Source: Sarcodiotheca gaudichaudii
Taxonomy: Eukaryota > Rhodophyta > Florideophyceae > Gigartinales > Solieriaceae
Assembly: GCA_032355985.1 (NCBI GenBank)
Contig: JAUKVZ010000004.1
Span: 62,001 to 126,000, forward strand
Direction of reading: 5' to 3'
DNA: 64,000 nt
Made by a program: the position numbers and the translations under genes. How positions within the stretch are numbered: position 1 is the stretch's first letter; every line of letters begins with the position of its first letter. The notes below the pieces were generated by a model that worked only from the letters and a program-made list of their open reading frames with translations, was not told the DNA's origin and searched no databases. Of the stretch, positions 8,596-16,339 are shown one piece after another.

Positions 8596-10140
8596 ATGTC
8601 GACAGCTGTTGCGACTCCTCACTCATCCACGGGCTCCAAACCCTACGACGAACTGCTCGGGCTCCTGCGCGAGGCCGCGGTGATGGACTCCGTCCGCTCG
8701 CTTCTCTCCTGGGATCAGGAGACGGAGATGCCTCCCAAGGCGGCGCCATTCCGCGCCGAACAGCTTTCCATGATCGCCACACTAGCCCACAAGCGAGCCA
8801 CCGATCCGCGCATCGGCGAGCTGCTGGCGGCCTGTGAATCGGATTCGGATCTGACCAGCGACGATGAAGCCGCGGCGAATCTGCGGGAAATCCGCAGAAC
8901 CTACGATCGCGCCACGAAGCTCCCTTCTGAACTCGTCGCCGAAATGACGGAGCTCAACTCCCGAGGCCTCGAGGTCTGGAAGGAAGCCCGGCTGCAGAGC
9001 AACTTTGAGATGTTCCTGCCGCTGCTCGAAAAGCAGTTCGAGCTGAACCGGCGCAAGGCCGAGTGCTATGGCGCTCCGGCAGGCGGCGAACTCTACGACG
9101 CGCTGATCGAGGATTACGAGCCCGGCATGAGCGCCAGGGAGATCGAGAGCATCTTCACGCCCCTGCGCGCAGATCTGGCCGCGATCATCCAGGAGGTGCA
9201 GAGCAAGGCGAAGCAGGTCGACAGTCATCCCAAGGAGTTCGCGGCGCCGGTCGACAAGCAGAGCGAGTTCGTGAGATTCATCGCCGAATCTGTGGGCTAC
9301 GACTTCAAAGCTGGCGCCCTTGCCGTCTCGACGCATCCCTTCTCCGAGACGATCGGCGTGCATGACTCGCGCATCACAACGCGCTACGAGGAAGACTTCT
9401 GGCCCGTCGGCGTCATGACCACGCTGCATGAAGCCGGCCACTCGATGTATGAGCAGGGCCTGCCGCCGGAGAAGTTCGGCCAGCCGCTTGGTGAGTATCT
9501 CAGCCTCGGCTTCCACGAGAGCCAGTCGCGCATGTGGGAGAATCAGGTCGGTCGCTCACGCGCGTTCTGGAACTGGGCGCTTCCCAAGGCGCAGGAGCAT
9601 TTCGGCGGCGATCTCAAGTCCTACCCGCTCGACACGATGCTCAAGGCCATGAACACGATTCAGCCCACGCTGATCCGCGTCGAGAGCGATGAAGCCACGT
9701 ACAACTTCCACGTCATGCTTCGCTTCGATATCGAGAAGCTCGTCATGCGCCAAGAGCTCAAGCCGAAGGACATCCCCGCGTTCTGGAAGGAACGCATGAA
9801 GTCCGATCTCGGTGTTGATGTTCCCGATGATCGGCGCGGCTGCCTGCAGGACATCCACTGGGCCATGGGCTCCGTCGGCTACTTCCCGACATACACGCTG
9901 GGCAATCTTTACTGCGCCCAGATGTGGGAGAAGATCAACGAGGAGATCCCGGATCTTGACGATCAGATCGCTCGCGGCGAGTTCAGCAACCTGCTCGCGT
10001 GGACGCGCAAGAACGTGCATCGTCATGGACGTCGATATCCCGCGCCACAATTGTGCGAGCGCATCACCGGTCGCCCGCTGAGCCATAAGCCGCTCGTTTC
10101 CTATCTTGACGCGAAACTGCGGGACATCTACGGCCTCTGA
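8596..10140 (+). CDS. Carboxypeptidase of family M32 (Taq type)
   Basis: Zinc metallocarboxypeptidase that removes C-terminal residues from peptides in the cytoplasm. The 514-residue length is normal for the family. The zinc site is intact: HEAGH at residues 278-282 and the third ligand Glu308 in HESQSR. Other M32 blocks are present (SWDQETEMPPKAAPFRAEQL near the N-terminus, then GVHDSRITTRY). GGAAAGGA lies just upstream of the ATG. It stands alone between a divergent GNAT gene and the downstream Lon-domain gene. Confidence 0.95.
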   Translation: MSTAVATPHSSTGSKPYDELLGLLREAAVMDSVRSLLSWDQETEMPPKAAPFRAEQLSMIATLAHKRATDPRIGELLAACESDSDLTSDDEAAANLREIRRTYDRATKLPSELVAEMTELNSRGLEVWKEARLQSNFEMFLPLLEKQFELNRRKAECYGAPAGGELYDALIEDYEPGMSAREIESIFTPLRADLAAIIQEVQSKAKQVDSHPKEFAAPVDKQSEFVRFIAESVGYDFKAGALAVSTHPFSETIGVHDSRITTRYEEDFWPVGVMTTLHEAGHSMYEQGLPPEKFGQPLGEYLSLGFHESQSRMWENQVGRSRAFWNWALPKAQEHFGGDLKSYPLDTMLKAMNTIQPTLIRVESDEATYNFHVMLRFDIEKLVMRQELKPKDIPAFWKERMKSDLGVDVPDDRRGCLQDIHWAMGSVGYFPTYTLGNLYCAQMWEKINEEIPDLDDQIARGEFSNLLAWTRKNVHRHGRRYPAPQLCERITGRPLSHKPLVSYLDAKLRDIYGL

Positions 10141-10269
10141 AATACGCCCTGGGCACGCTGGAGCCGGGTGAACGCCCGCGCCCGTCGTCATGATCCCGAT
10201 AATCGATTCGGGCCACGCCATCGCTCTCCTTGCGCGCAGAAGAGGCTGTACCAAGGATGATTTCGTGAC

Positions 10270-10275
10270 TACAGT
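10270..10275 (+). promoter_or_regulatory. -10-like hexamer TACAGT before the Lon-domain gene
   Basis: TACAGT ends 9 nt before the ATG at 10285, with no Shine-Dalgarno. Confidence 0.4.
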
Positions 10276-10284
10276 CTGAGCGAT

Positions 10285-10995
10285 ATGTCGGGCGAGACCC
10301 AGACAGTTCGAATGAACTTTGGCACGCCGAAGCCCATCTTCCCGCTCCACGGGACGGTGCTGCTGCCGCACGCCGTCGTTCCGCTGCACATCTTTGAAGA
10401 GCGCTACCGCCAGATGGTGGAGCACGTGCTCGATGGCGCCGGACAGGTCGCGATGGCCGTCTTTGAAGAAGATGGGGACTGGGATCCCATGACGGAAAAA
10501 ACGCCGCCGATCAAACCAGTGGTGTGTGTCGGTCAGATTGTTCAGCACGAGCGCCTGTCTGACGGGCGCTACAACGTGCTGCTGCAGGGTGTGTGCCGGG
10601 CGCGTATCGCGCAGGAGCTGGCGCCGGACGAGGAGCATCTTTATCGCCGCGCCATGCTTCGACCACTCGCCAGGCCGGAGAAGGAAGACGCCATGATCGG
10701 CGTGCGCGAGCGATTGAAGGATCTGCTGTCGGACGCCGGATTGACGCAGCTCACGGCCGCCGAAGGTCTGGTGCGCTGTCTTGAGCAGGATGAAGCGCCG
10801 ACCTCCGCCATCCTCGAGCTTGTCGGCATCTCCGTCGTGACGAACAACGATCTGAAGTATCGCCTGCTGGAAGAACCGAGCGCGATCCGGCGCGCGGCGA
10901 TCATCGAGGATGAACTTATCCTTTTACGCGAACTCGTCGGTCGCGCAACAAGCCAGATCGATCCGCAGGCGCCCAAGGGCTGCACCTGGAACTGA
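10285..10995 (+). CDS. Lon N-terminal (substrate-binding) domain protein
   Basis: A 236-residue stand-alone version of the Lon protease LAN domain, with no ATPase or protease part. The diagnostic opening is FPLHGTVLLPHAVVPLHIFEERYRQMV, which lies at residues 18-44, followed by the GQIVQHERLSDGRYNVLLQG block (about 85-104) and a helical C-terminal region. Such proteins are thought to bind unfolded or specific substrates; the true role is not known. The gene is followed by a strong intrinsic terminator at 11023-11047, so it is likely monocistronic. Confidence 0.9.
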   Translation: MSGETQTVRMNFGTPKPIFPLHGTVLLPHAVVPLHIFEERYRQMVEHVLDGAGQVAMAVFEEDGDWDPMTEKTPPIKPVVCVGQIVQHERLSDGRYNVLLQGVCRARIAQELAPDEEHLYRRAMLRPLARPEKEDAMIGVRERLKDLLSDAGLTQLTAAEGLVRCLEQDEAPTSAILELVGISVVTNNDLKYRLLEEPSAIRRAAIIEDELILLRELVGRATSQIDPQAPKGCTWN

Positions 10996-11022
10996 CATCT
11001 CGCCTCGTGTGTATTCCCTGAT

Positions 11023-11047
11023 GAACGCGAAATGCGTTCTTTTTTTT
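11023..11047 (+). terminator. Intrinsic terminator of the Lon-domain gene
   Basis: A six-base-pair stem, GAACGC (11023-11028) with GCGTTC (11034-11039) around a GAAAT loop, is followed directly by eight T residues at 11040-11047. This is 28 nt after the stop codon. Confidence 0.85.
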
Positions 11048-11476
11048 GCGCGCATCGCGCTCCCTGATTTCGGCGTCTGCGCGTTGGCGTGATCACCAAG
11101 CAGTGTTCGTCAGCCCGCAGGCGCAACAATGACTGGCATCACATTCGGGGATGCGCATCGCTCGCTCATGCGCACGCGGCTCGCGCACATGAGAACCTGC
11201 GACTTGACCTTCGCGTAACTCATGTGCACAGGGATGACGTTTGCATCTCAACGGCTCCGATCAGAGAGCGAGCTGCGGCGAAACATGGCCCTGGCGATGA
11301 ATGTTTCGTGCGAGATACGCTGACCGGAGGAGAGGCCCTCGCAACCGTCTGAAAGCTACGTCGTGTCAGACGGGTGGTTCATCGCCGGGTCATCGCCGCG
11401 GCGACGATACATAGAAATGCACTGTCCTCGCAGATGGGTCGATCGCGCACCACGCGCTCGACCCATCTTCATTTTT
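11048..11476 (+). ncRNA. Possible structured RNA gene between two terminators
   Basis: From 10996 to 11490 there is no convincing protein gene. The stretch between the first terminator and a second strong + strand terminator at 11432-11476 holds long inverted repeats: GATGCGCATC (11150-11159, self-complementary), GCACATGAG (11185-11193) with CTCATGTGC (11219-11227), and CCGTCTGA (11345-11352) with TCAGACGG (11366-11373). A terminator with no upstream coding gene implies a transcript starting in this interval. I looked for tmRNA, RNase P, 6S and SRP signatures and saw none. An 87-codon frame at 11089-11352 has poor, repetitive composition and I do not support it. The 5' end is unknown. Confidence 0.35.
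11432..11476 (+). terminator. Strong intrinsic terminator with no coding gene upstream
   Basis: A perfect 11-bp stem, AGATGGGTCGA (11432-11442) with TCGACCCATCT (11458-11468), has an inner GCGC/GCGC helix and is followed by TCATTTTT. The T-tract is on the + strand side only, so it ends a + strand transcript, not the convergent anti-sigma gene. Confidence 0.75.
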
Positions 11477-11490
11477 GCACAATATGCGCT

Positions 11491-12303
11491 TCAGCCGGAC
11501 TTCGGCGCCGCCAGCAGCGGCAGGCGCGATCGATCCGACACCACCACGCCGCCCGGCCGCTCCACGGTGATCGCAAACATCGTCGCCTCGTGCACTTCAA
11601 TCTTCGGATCGATGCGCACATACACCTCGCCGGTGGATGTCACATCGAAGACACCGCCATCGACCGGCGTTTCATCCGGCCGCTCCGCATCGAAGATCCA
11701 CAGCTGATACTGCTCCTGCGTCGGATCATTGACCGCCAGCCCATCGAAGCGCATGAATCCTGTCTGCTCGCTGTCGCTCCAGACGACATCGCCGCTTGTT
11801 TCGGGCGTAATGCTCGCATCTTCAAGCGCCTGCCAGTCAAGCTGAAGCACATCCGGCGCGTTGTTCATCAGTTCGTATCGCGCCACGGCGGGATTGCGCG
11901 CCTGCTGTGTCAACGTCGGCCCGGCGAACCACGCCAGCGCCGCAAGCAGCAGTGATGCAGCCGCGACGATCCATGGCGCCCAGCTGTTCGGACCGACCTT
12001 GCCCGCGACGGGCGGCGCCCCGGCATCGCCTTCGCCGCGCATGCGGCTGATGATGTCCGCTTCAATGCCTCGCGCCAGCGCATCGGGCATATCCGACTTC
12101 ACATTCGGACCAGTCGCCAGATCAACGCGCGCGACGCTCAACTCGAAGGACGCCGCCAGAGTGTCGACATCGCCGATCTCGTCGCCATGCTCGGCAAGCA
12201 GCCCATCGAGCTCGCGCTGTGCATCATCATCAAGACCCCACAGCGCCTGCTCGGCGAGCAGCTCTTCGATTCGGTTGCGGATTGAGGAGGGATGATCGTT
12301 CAT
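11491..12303 (-). CDS. Anti-sigma factor, RskA type
   Basis: Membrane anti-sigma factor that holds the partner ECF sigma factor (encoded just upstream) until a signal releases it. The 270-residue protein has an N-terminal helical sigma-binding region (IRNRIEELLAEQALWGLDDD), one membrane helix at about 110-130 (APWIVAAASLLLAALAWFAG), and the periplasmic RskA C-terminal domain with its typical block YQLWIFDAERPDETPVDGGVF at about 200-220. The HxxxCxxC zinc motif of ZAS anti-sigmas is absent, as in RskA itself. Its ATG overlaps the sigma stop codon (ATGA, 12300-12303), so the two are translationally coupled. Confidence 0.9.
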   Translation of the reverse strand: MNDHPSSIRNRIEELLAEQALWGLDDDAQRELDGLLAEHGDEIGDVDTLAASFELSVARVDLATGPNVKSDMPDALARGIEADIISRMRGEGDAGAPPVAGKVGPNSWAPWIVAAASLLLAALAWFAGPTLTQQARNPAVARYELMNNAPDVLQLDWQALEDASITPETSGDVVWSDSEQTGFMRFDGLAVNDPTQEQYQLWIFDAERPDETPVDGGVFDVTSTGEVYVRIDPKIEVHEATMFAITVERPGGVVVSDRSRLPLLAAPKSG

Positions 12304-13004
12304 GCCGCCCCTCCTGCCGCGCCCGCGGCGTCAAGCTCAGCCATGCGATCACGCAGCGCGATCAGACCGCGCCGCGCATGTGTCTTCACGGTGCCCAGTG
12401 GCATATCAAGCGTCGATGCGATCTGATCATGCGTCAGCCCGCGGCAGATCGCCAGATCAAGCACATCGCGCTGTTCTTCACGCAGATCGCCCATCGCCTG
12501 TCTTGCGAGCGCCGCTTCATCCGATGTCGCGACGCCGCTGGATGGCGCGCTGCTGTCGGTGAAGTCGAGATCCGTGTTCAGCTCATGCTCGCGTCCGCGA
12601 CGGTAGTCCTTGCGCTGGCGATCGATCAGGCGACGGCGCGCAATGACGGAGACGAATGTCGCCTCAGCGCCCGCTTCCGGATCGAAGCGGTCCGCCTTCT
12701 TCCACAACTCAACGTAAATCTCCTGCACGGCTTCTTCGCAATCTGACTTATTGAGGCACATGCGCAGCGCGAGCGACCAGATCAGTCTGCGATACTTCGC
12801 GATGAAAGCTCCCACAGCCGATTCATCACCTGCCGCAATCCGCGGCAGCAGCAACTCGTTGTCCGCTCGCCCTTGAGGCACTCGTTTCCTCGAACCTCCA
12901 GCCAGGTCGACTCGCTCAGCGTTGCGCTGTCGGCGGCGGGCGACGCTCCAAGCTTCGCCCATTCGTGCCGCCGGCTGCCGCGCAACCTCGATCATGCCAG
13001 TCAT
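12300..13004 (-). CDS. ECF RNA polymerase sigma factor
   Basis: Sigma-70 family factor directing RNA polymerase to stress or envelope promoters. Region 2 runs through YRRLIWSLALRMCLNKSDCE, the DRFDPEAGAEATFVSVIARR block and RRLIDRQRK. Region 4 is LREEQRDVLDLAICRGLTHD followed by the helix-turn-helix IASTLDMPLGTVKTHARRGL. The family core begins at about residue 45 of the form starting at 13004. The start is uncertain: ATGs at 13004, 12995 and 12962 are in frame, none with a clear Shine-Dalgarno, and the frame is open to 13163 with unconvincing composition. A perfect inverted repeat sits 17 nt before 13004. Cotranscribed with the anti-sigma gene. Confidence 0.9.
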   Translation of the reverse strand: MTGMIEVARQPAARMGEAWSVARRRQRNAERVDLAGGSRKRVPQGRADNELLLPRIAAGDESAVGAFIAKYRRLIWSLALRMCLNKSDCEEAVQEIYVELWKKADRFDPEAGAEATFVSVIARRRLIDRQRKDYRRGREHELNTDLDFTDSSAPSSGVATSDEAALARQAMGDLREEQRDVLDLAICRGLTHDQIASTLDMPLGTVKTHARRGLIALRDRMAELDAAGAAGGAA

Positions 13005-13021
13005 GGTCCGTCTTGTCCAAT

Positions 13022-13039
13022 GTGAGGGTCGTCCCTCAC
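13022..13039. repeat. Perfect inverted repeat before the sigma factor gene
   Basis: GTGAGGG (13022-13028) and CCCTCAC (13033-13039) are separated by four bases. It lies just upstream of the likely sigma start and could be an operator or an RNA hairpin in the sigma leader. No regulator can be assigned. Confidence 0.5.
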
Positions 13040-13154
13040 GTGAAGTGGTCTTCGATGCCTCTAAGAGCATGGATTCACGCCGGGAAGAGGAGAATGACAA
13101 TTTTTCACGCTTCTGAATCCGGACGTTGGCCGCCCGCGAAATCCCTCCTGAGCA

Positions 13155-13168
13155 CGGACACATGTCCG
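13155..13168. promoter_or_regulatory. Palindromic site in the sigma-FAS1 divergent region
   Basis: CGGACA and TGTCCG flank a two-base centre (CA), about 85 nt upstream of the FAS1 protein ATG. It has the form of a dimeric protein binding site. Function is inferred only from symmetry. Confidence 0.3.
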
Positions 13169-13252
13169 CGCCTCGCCGAAGTCGCTCGACTCACACAAAG
13201 ACGAGACCGGCGAGCCAACAACTGATCTGAACGAAGGAAAGGACCTATCAAG

Positions 13253-14224
13253 ATGAACTCTTATCGCGCTATCGTTGCGCCTGCGTGCGCTGCCTTGCTC
13301 ACTTCAACCGCGTTTGCCGGCGGCAATTGCTCGACCGATCGAGCCCGGGCGCAGGCCTGTGAATCGTCAAACAACTACACCATGACCAATGCGTCGTGGG
13401 AGTCGAAGCCGAGCATCGTCGAGATCGCATCGACGACGGAGGGTTTCTCAACACTGGCCGCTGCGATCGAAGCCGCGGGCCTCGCTGACGCGCTCGCCGG
13501 CAAGGGACCGTTCACGGTCTTCGCGCCGACGGATGATGCATTCGCGAAGCTTCCCAAGGGCACGCTCGAGTCGCTGCTCAAGCCTGAGAATCGCGAGACG
13601 CTTGTCTCGATCCTGAAGTTCCACGTCGTGCCGGGTCGCGTGACTGCGTCCGACGTCGTCAAGGTGACAAGCGCCGACACGCTCCAGGGCCAGCGCGTTG
13701 ATGTTCGCACGCAGGGCGGCGGCGTCACCGTCAATGGCGCCGGCGTGATCGCCACTGACATCATGGCCGGCAATGGCGTGATTCACGTCATCGACACCGT
13801 CATCTTGCCTGAGAACAACAACATTCTCAGCGTCGCGGCGGAGGCCGGCACATTCAACACGCTTGCGGCCGCTCTTGGCGCCGCCGAACTCGTCTCCGAA
13901 CTTGAAGGCGATGGCCCCTTCACGGTCTTCGCGCCGACTGACGAAGCGTTCGCCAAGCTTCCCGACGGCACGATCGAGAATCTTCTGAAGGTCGAGAATC
14001 GCGAACAGCTTCGCGCCATCCTGCTCTACCACGTCGTCGAAGGCCGCGTGTACAGCGATCAGGCCATCAAGGCCATGAAGGCTCGCACGCTGCAGGGCGA
14101 CAAGGTGCGCATCAAGGAGAAGTACGGCAAGGTTCGCATCAACGATGCGACTGTCATCGCCGCGAATGTTGACGCGACCAACGGCGTGATCCACGTCATC
14201 GACACCGTTCTCATTCCAGAGTGA
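13253..14224 (+). CDS. Exported protein with two fasciclin (FAS1) domains
   Basis: A 323-residue secreted protein. A signal peptide (MNSYRAIVAPACAALLTSTA, cleavage near AFA-GG) is followed by two FAS1 domains at about 53-180 and 190-323. Each has the H1 box (FTVFAPTDDAFAKLP and FTVFAPTDEAFAKLP) and the H2 box (GVIHVIDTVILP and GVIHVIDTVLIP). FAS1 domains mediate cell-surface or matrix adhesion. AAGGAAAGGA lies just before the ATG. The gene is divergent from the ECF sigma / RskA-like pair. In Mycobacterium tuberculosis, SigK-RskA controls the FAS1 proteins MPT70 and MPT83, so control by the neighbouring sigma factor is a fair inference. A terminator follows. Confidence 0.93.
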   Translation: MNSYRAIVAPACAALLTSTAFAGGNCSTDRARAQACESSNNYTMTNASWESKPSIVEIASTTEGFSTLAAAIEAAGLADALAGKGPFTVFAPTDDAFAKLPKGTLESLLKPENRETLVSILKFHVVPGRVTASDVVKVTSADTLQGQRVDVRTQGGGVTVNGAGVIATDIMAGNGVIHVIDTVILPENNNILSVAAEAGTFNTLAAALGAAELVSELEGDGPFTVFAPTDEAFAKLPDGTIENLLKVENREQLRAILLYHVVEGRVYSDQAIKAMKARTLQGDKVRIKEKYGKVRINDATVIAANVDATNGVIHVIDTVLIPE

Positions 14225-14275
14225 GGACGTCCTGAGGGGGACAGTCTCACGCATGGGGTCACAATCGCTCAGTGA

Positions 14276-14294
14276 TCCCGCCTCCCTGGCGGGA
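14276..14294. repeat. Stem-loop between the FAS1 gene and its terminator
   Basis: TCCCGCC and GGCGGGA form a 7-bp stem with a 5-nt loop, 50 nt after the FAS1 stop. No T-tract follows, so it is not itself a terminator; it might protect the mRNA 3' end. Confidence 0.4.
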
Positions 14295-14319
14295 GCCTCA
14301 TCGGCTCTCACAGGAACCA

Positions 14320-14357
14320 CCGGGTCGAAGTGTCCCCACGCTTCGGCCCGGCTTTTT
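14320..14357 (+). terminator. Intrinsic terminator of the FAS1 gene
   Basis: An 11-bp stem with one G-U pair, CCGGGTCGAAG (14320-14330) and CTTCGGCCCGG (14341-14351), is followed by CTTTTTATTT. It overlaps the stop codon of the convergent Hsp70 gene. Confidence 0.8.
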
Positions 14358-16251
14358 ATTTGGCGGATGGCTTCGATGTGTCCTCGGCGCGAAGCGACTC
14401 TGCGATCGAAATCTCATGCATGCGCACGCTTGATCGATCCAGCGCTTCCTTGGCCTTGCTGAAGTCGTCTGCGTCGACGGCCTTCCAGTCAGCATCTGCC
14501 TTTTCAATCAGTGACTCCAGCGCCGCAAGATTCGATTCGATCGGCGCCCGATCAGAAGATTCCATCTTCGAGCCGATGCGCGCAAGCTGCTCCCGCGTCC
14601 ATTTCGCATCAAGGCGGCTGTTGGCGATCAGATCGACGATGCGATGGCGTGTCATGTCCTCACGCGCATGGGCGAAGGACTCGGTCTCCATGCGTTCGAC
14701 TTCCTCGCGCGACAGGCCGTGACTCGGCGCCACCTGCAATGCCGCACGCTTGCCGCTGCGGCGCTCGAAGGCGGAGACATTCAACACACCATTGGCGTCG
14801 ACGAGAAACTCCACTTCAAGCTGCGGCACGCCGGCGGGCATCGGGGGCAGGCCCGACAGATGAAACTCGCCCAGGCTGCGGCAATCCTCCACCATCTCCC
14901 GCTCGCCCTGCAGAATGTGCAGTTTGATCGATGTCTGCCCATCCACGCTCGTCGTGAACATCTCCGTCGCGCGCGCCGGCGTCATCTGATTCCGCACGAT
15001 CATCTTCGCCACGGCGCCGCCCTGCGTCTCCACACCAAGCGAAAGCGGAATCACATCCAATAGCAATCGCGAACGATCCAGCCCGCCGACAATCGACGCC
15101 TGGACAGCGGCGCCCATCGCCACCACCAGATCCGGATCCAGCGCCGTATAAGGCTCGACATCAAAGAACTCGCCGACGGCGCGCCTGACCAGCGGCATGC
15201 GCGTCGAGCCGCCCACCATAATCACGCGATCGATGTCTCCAGCCGCGAGCTTCGCATCCTTCAGGGCGCGCTTGCAGCAAGCCAGTGCCCGGTCCATCCA
15301 CGGCGTCGCCAGCTCTTCGATCTCATCGCGCGTGATCGTGCGCTCCAGCGCGCGGCCTTCACCGATGTCGATGCGGATCGGCGCTTCGTCCTGTTCGCTC
15401 AGGCGTACTTTGGCCGCCTCGGCGAATGTGCGAAGCGCCTGGCGCGTCTCGCCTGAGAGTGTTTCAAGTCTGATCTCATCGCCGAACTGCGCGCGCATGT
15501 CGTCGACCAGCAGCTTGACGATCATCTGGTCGACATCGTCGCCACCCAGATGCGTATCGCCTGCCGTCGAAAGCACTTCGAAAAACTCGGCGCCCGCGGC
15601 GTCAGAATCCGCACCGGGGACGAGCGAGAGGATGGACACATCAAACGTGCCGCCACCCAGATCGAAGACCACGATCCGCTGTTCGTCGCTGCTGCGGACG
15701 CCGATGCCATAGGCAAGAGCCGCGGCCGTCGGCTCATTGACAATGCGCACGACCTCAAGCCCGGCCAGCCTGCCCGCATCGCGCGTCGCCTGCCGCTGAG
15801 CGTCATCAAAATACGCCGGCACAGTCACGACCGCCTTGCCCACTTCCATCCCCAGCGCCTTCTCGGCGCGAAGTCGAAGCTCCGCAAGGATCGTCGCCGA
15901 GACTTCCTGCGCCGAGATCTGCCGATCGCCGATGCGAATGCGGGCGGTGTTGTGCGCGCCCTCCTCGACGGCGTAGGCCAGATAGGAGAGATCCGCGGCC
16001 ACATCGCTGACCGCGCGGCCCATCAGGCGCTTGGCGCTGTAGATCGTTCGCTCCGGATGCCGCACGGCGTCACGCTTGGCGTCCTCACCCACAGCCTCGG
16101 CGCCGCCGCCGGCGGCAAAACGCACGAAACTGGGCATGATCCCGGAGTCACCCTCGCCGATGGTGAGCACACGCGGGCCCTTCTCGTCAGCGAAAGCAGC
16201 CACGGAGTTCGTGGTTCCCAGATCAATCCCGATGATCGGCGCCCGGCTCAT
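14356..16251 (-). CDS. Hsp70 chaperone, HscA/DnaK family
   Basis: ATP-dependent chaperone of 631 residues. The nucleotide-binding domain shows [15 protein letters not shown] at the N-terminus, [47 protein letters not shown] and [14 protein letters not shown]. The substrate domain has [14 protein letters not shown] followed by the usual beta-sandwich and a helical lid. The C-terminus lacks the acidic EEVD-like or DnaK tail and the overall pattern resembles HscA (Fe-S cluster assembly) as much as DnaK. No hscB, iscU or dnaJ is nearby, so I leave the symbol open. The ATG at 16251 starts MSRAPIIG; a TACCCT hexamer lies 7 nt before it. Confidence 0.92.
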   Translation of the reverse strand: MSRAPIIGIDLGTTNSVAAFADEKGPRVLTIGEGDSGIMPSFVRFAAGGGAEAVGEDAKRDAVRHPERTIYSAKRLMGRAVSDVAADLSYLAYAVEEGAHNTARIRIGDRQISAQEVSATILAELRLRAEKALGMEVGKAVVTVPAYFDDAQRQATRDAGRLAGLEVVRIVNEPTAAALAYGIGVRSSDEQRIVVFDLGGGTFDVSILSLVPGADSDAAGAEFFEVLSTAGDTHLGGDDVDQMIVKLLVDDMRAQFGDEIRLETLSGETRQALRTFAEAAKVRLSEQDEAPIRIDIGEGRALERTITRDEIEELATPWMDRALACCKRALKDAKLAAGDIDRVIMVGGSTRMPLVRRAVGEFFDVEPYTALDPDLVVAMGAAVQASIVGGLDRSRLLLDVIPLSLGVETQGGAVAKMIVRNQMTPARATEMFTTSVDGQTSIKLHILQGEREMVEDCRSLGEFHLSGLPPMPAGVPQLEVEFLVDANGVLNVSAFERRSGKRAALQVAPSHGLSREEVERMETESFAHAREDMTRHRIVDLIANSRLDAKWTREQLARIGSKMESSDRAPIESNLAALESLIEKADADWKAVDADDFSKAKEALDRSSVRMHEISIAESLRAEDTSKPSAK

Positions 16252-16258
16252 GGGGCAA

Positions 16259-16264
16259 AGGGTA
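16259..16264 (-). promoter_or_regulatory. -10-like hexamer TACCCT before the Hsp70 gene
   Basis: Minus-strand TACCCT ends 7 nt before the ATG at 16251, with no Shine-Dalgarno. It lies back to back with the pheT hexamer in an 88-nt divergent region. Confidence 0.4.
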
Positions 16265-16327
16265 GGCGCAGGCCCCGGACGCCGCATCAGGCGAAGCGTC
16301 CGGCCTCCCGTCTGCCGCGCATCCCGT

Positions 16328-16333
16328 TATTCT
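16328..16333 (+). promoter_or_regulatory. -10-like hexamer TATTCT before pheT
   Basis: TATTCT ends 6 nt before the pheT ATG, with no Shine-Dalgarno: leaderless geometry. Confidence 0.4.
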
Positions 16334-16339
16334 TCGCCC

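Noticed and set aside
11089-11352. 87-codon + strand frame in the gap after the Lon-domain gene
   Set aside because: His/Ala/Arg-rich with no Shine-Dalgarno or known domain; the inverted repeats in the same place suggest RNA rather than protein.
13005-13163. N-terminal extension of the ECF sigma factor
   Set aside because: The extra residues are Ser/Arg/Cys-rich and unlike sigma factors, and this stretch holds an inverted repeat that looks regulatory.
16076-16339. N-terminal extension of pheT
   Set aside because: Antisense to the Hsp70 gene; the sequence is low complexity, and PheT homology begins at MLISLEW (16340).
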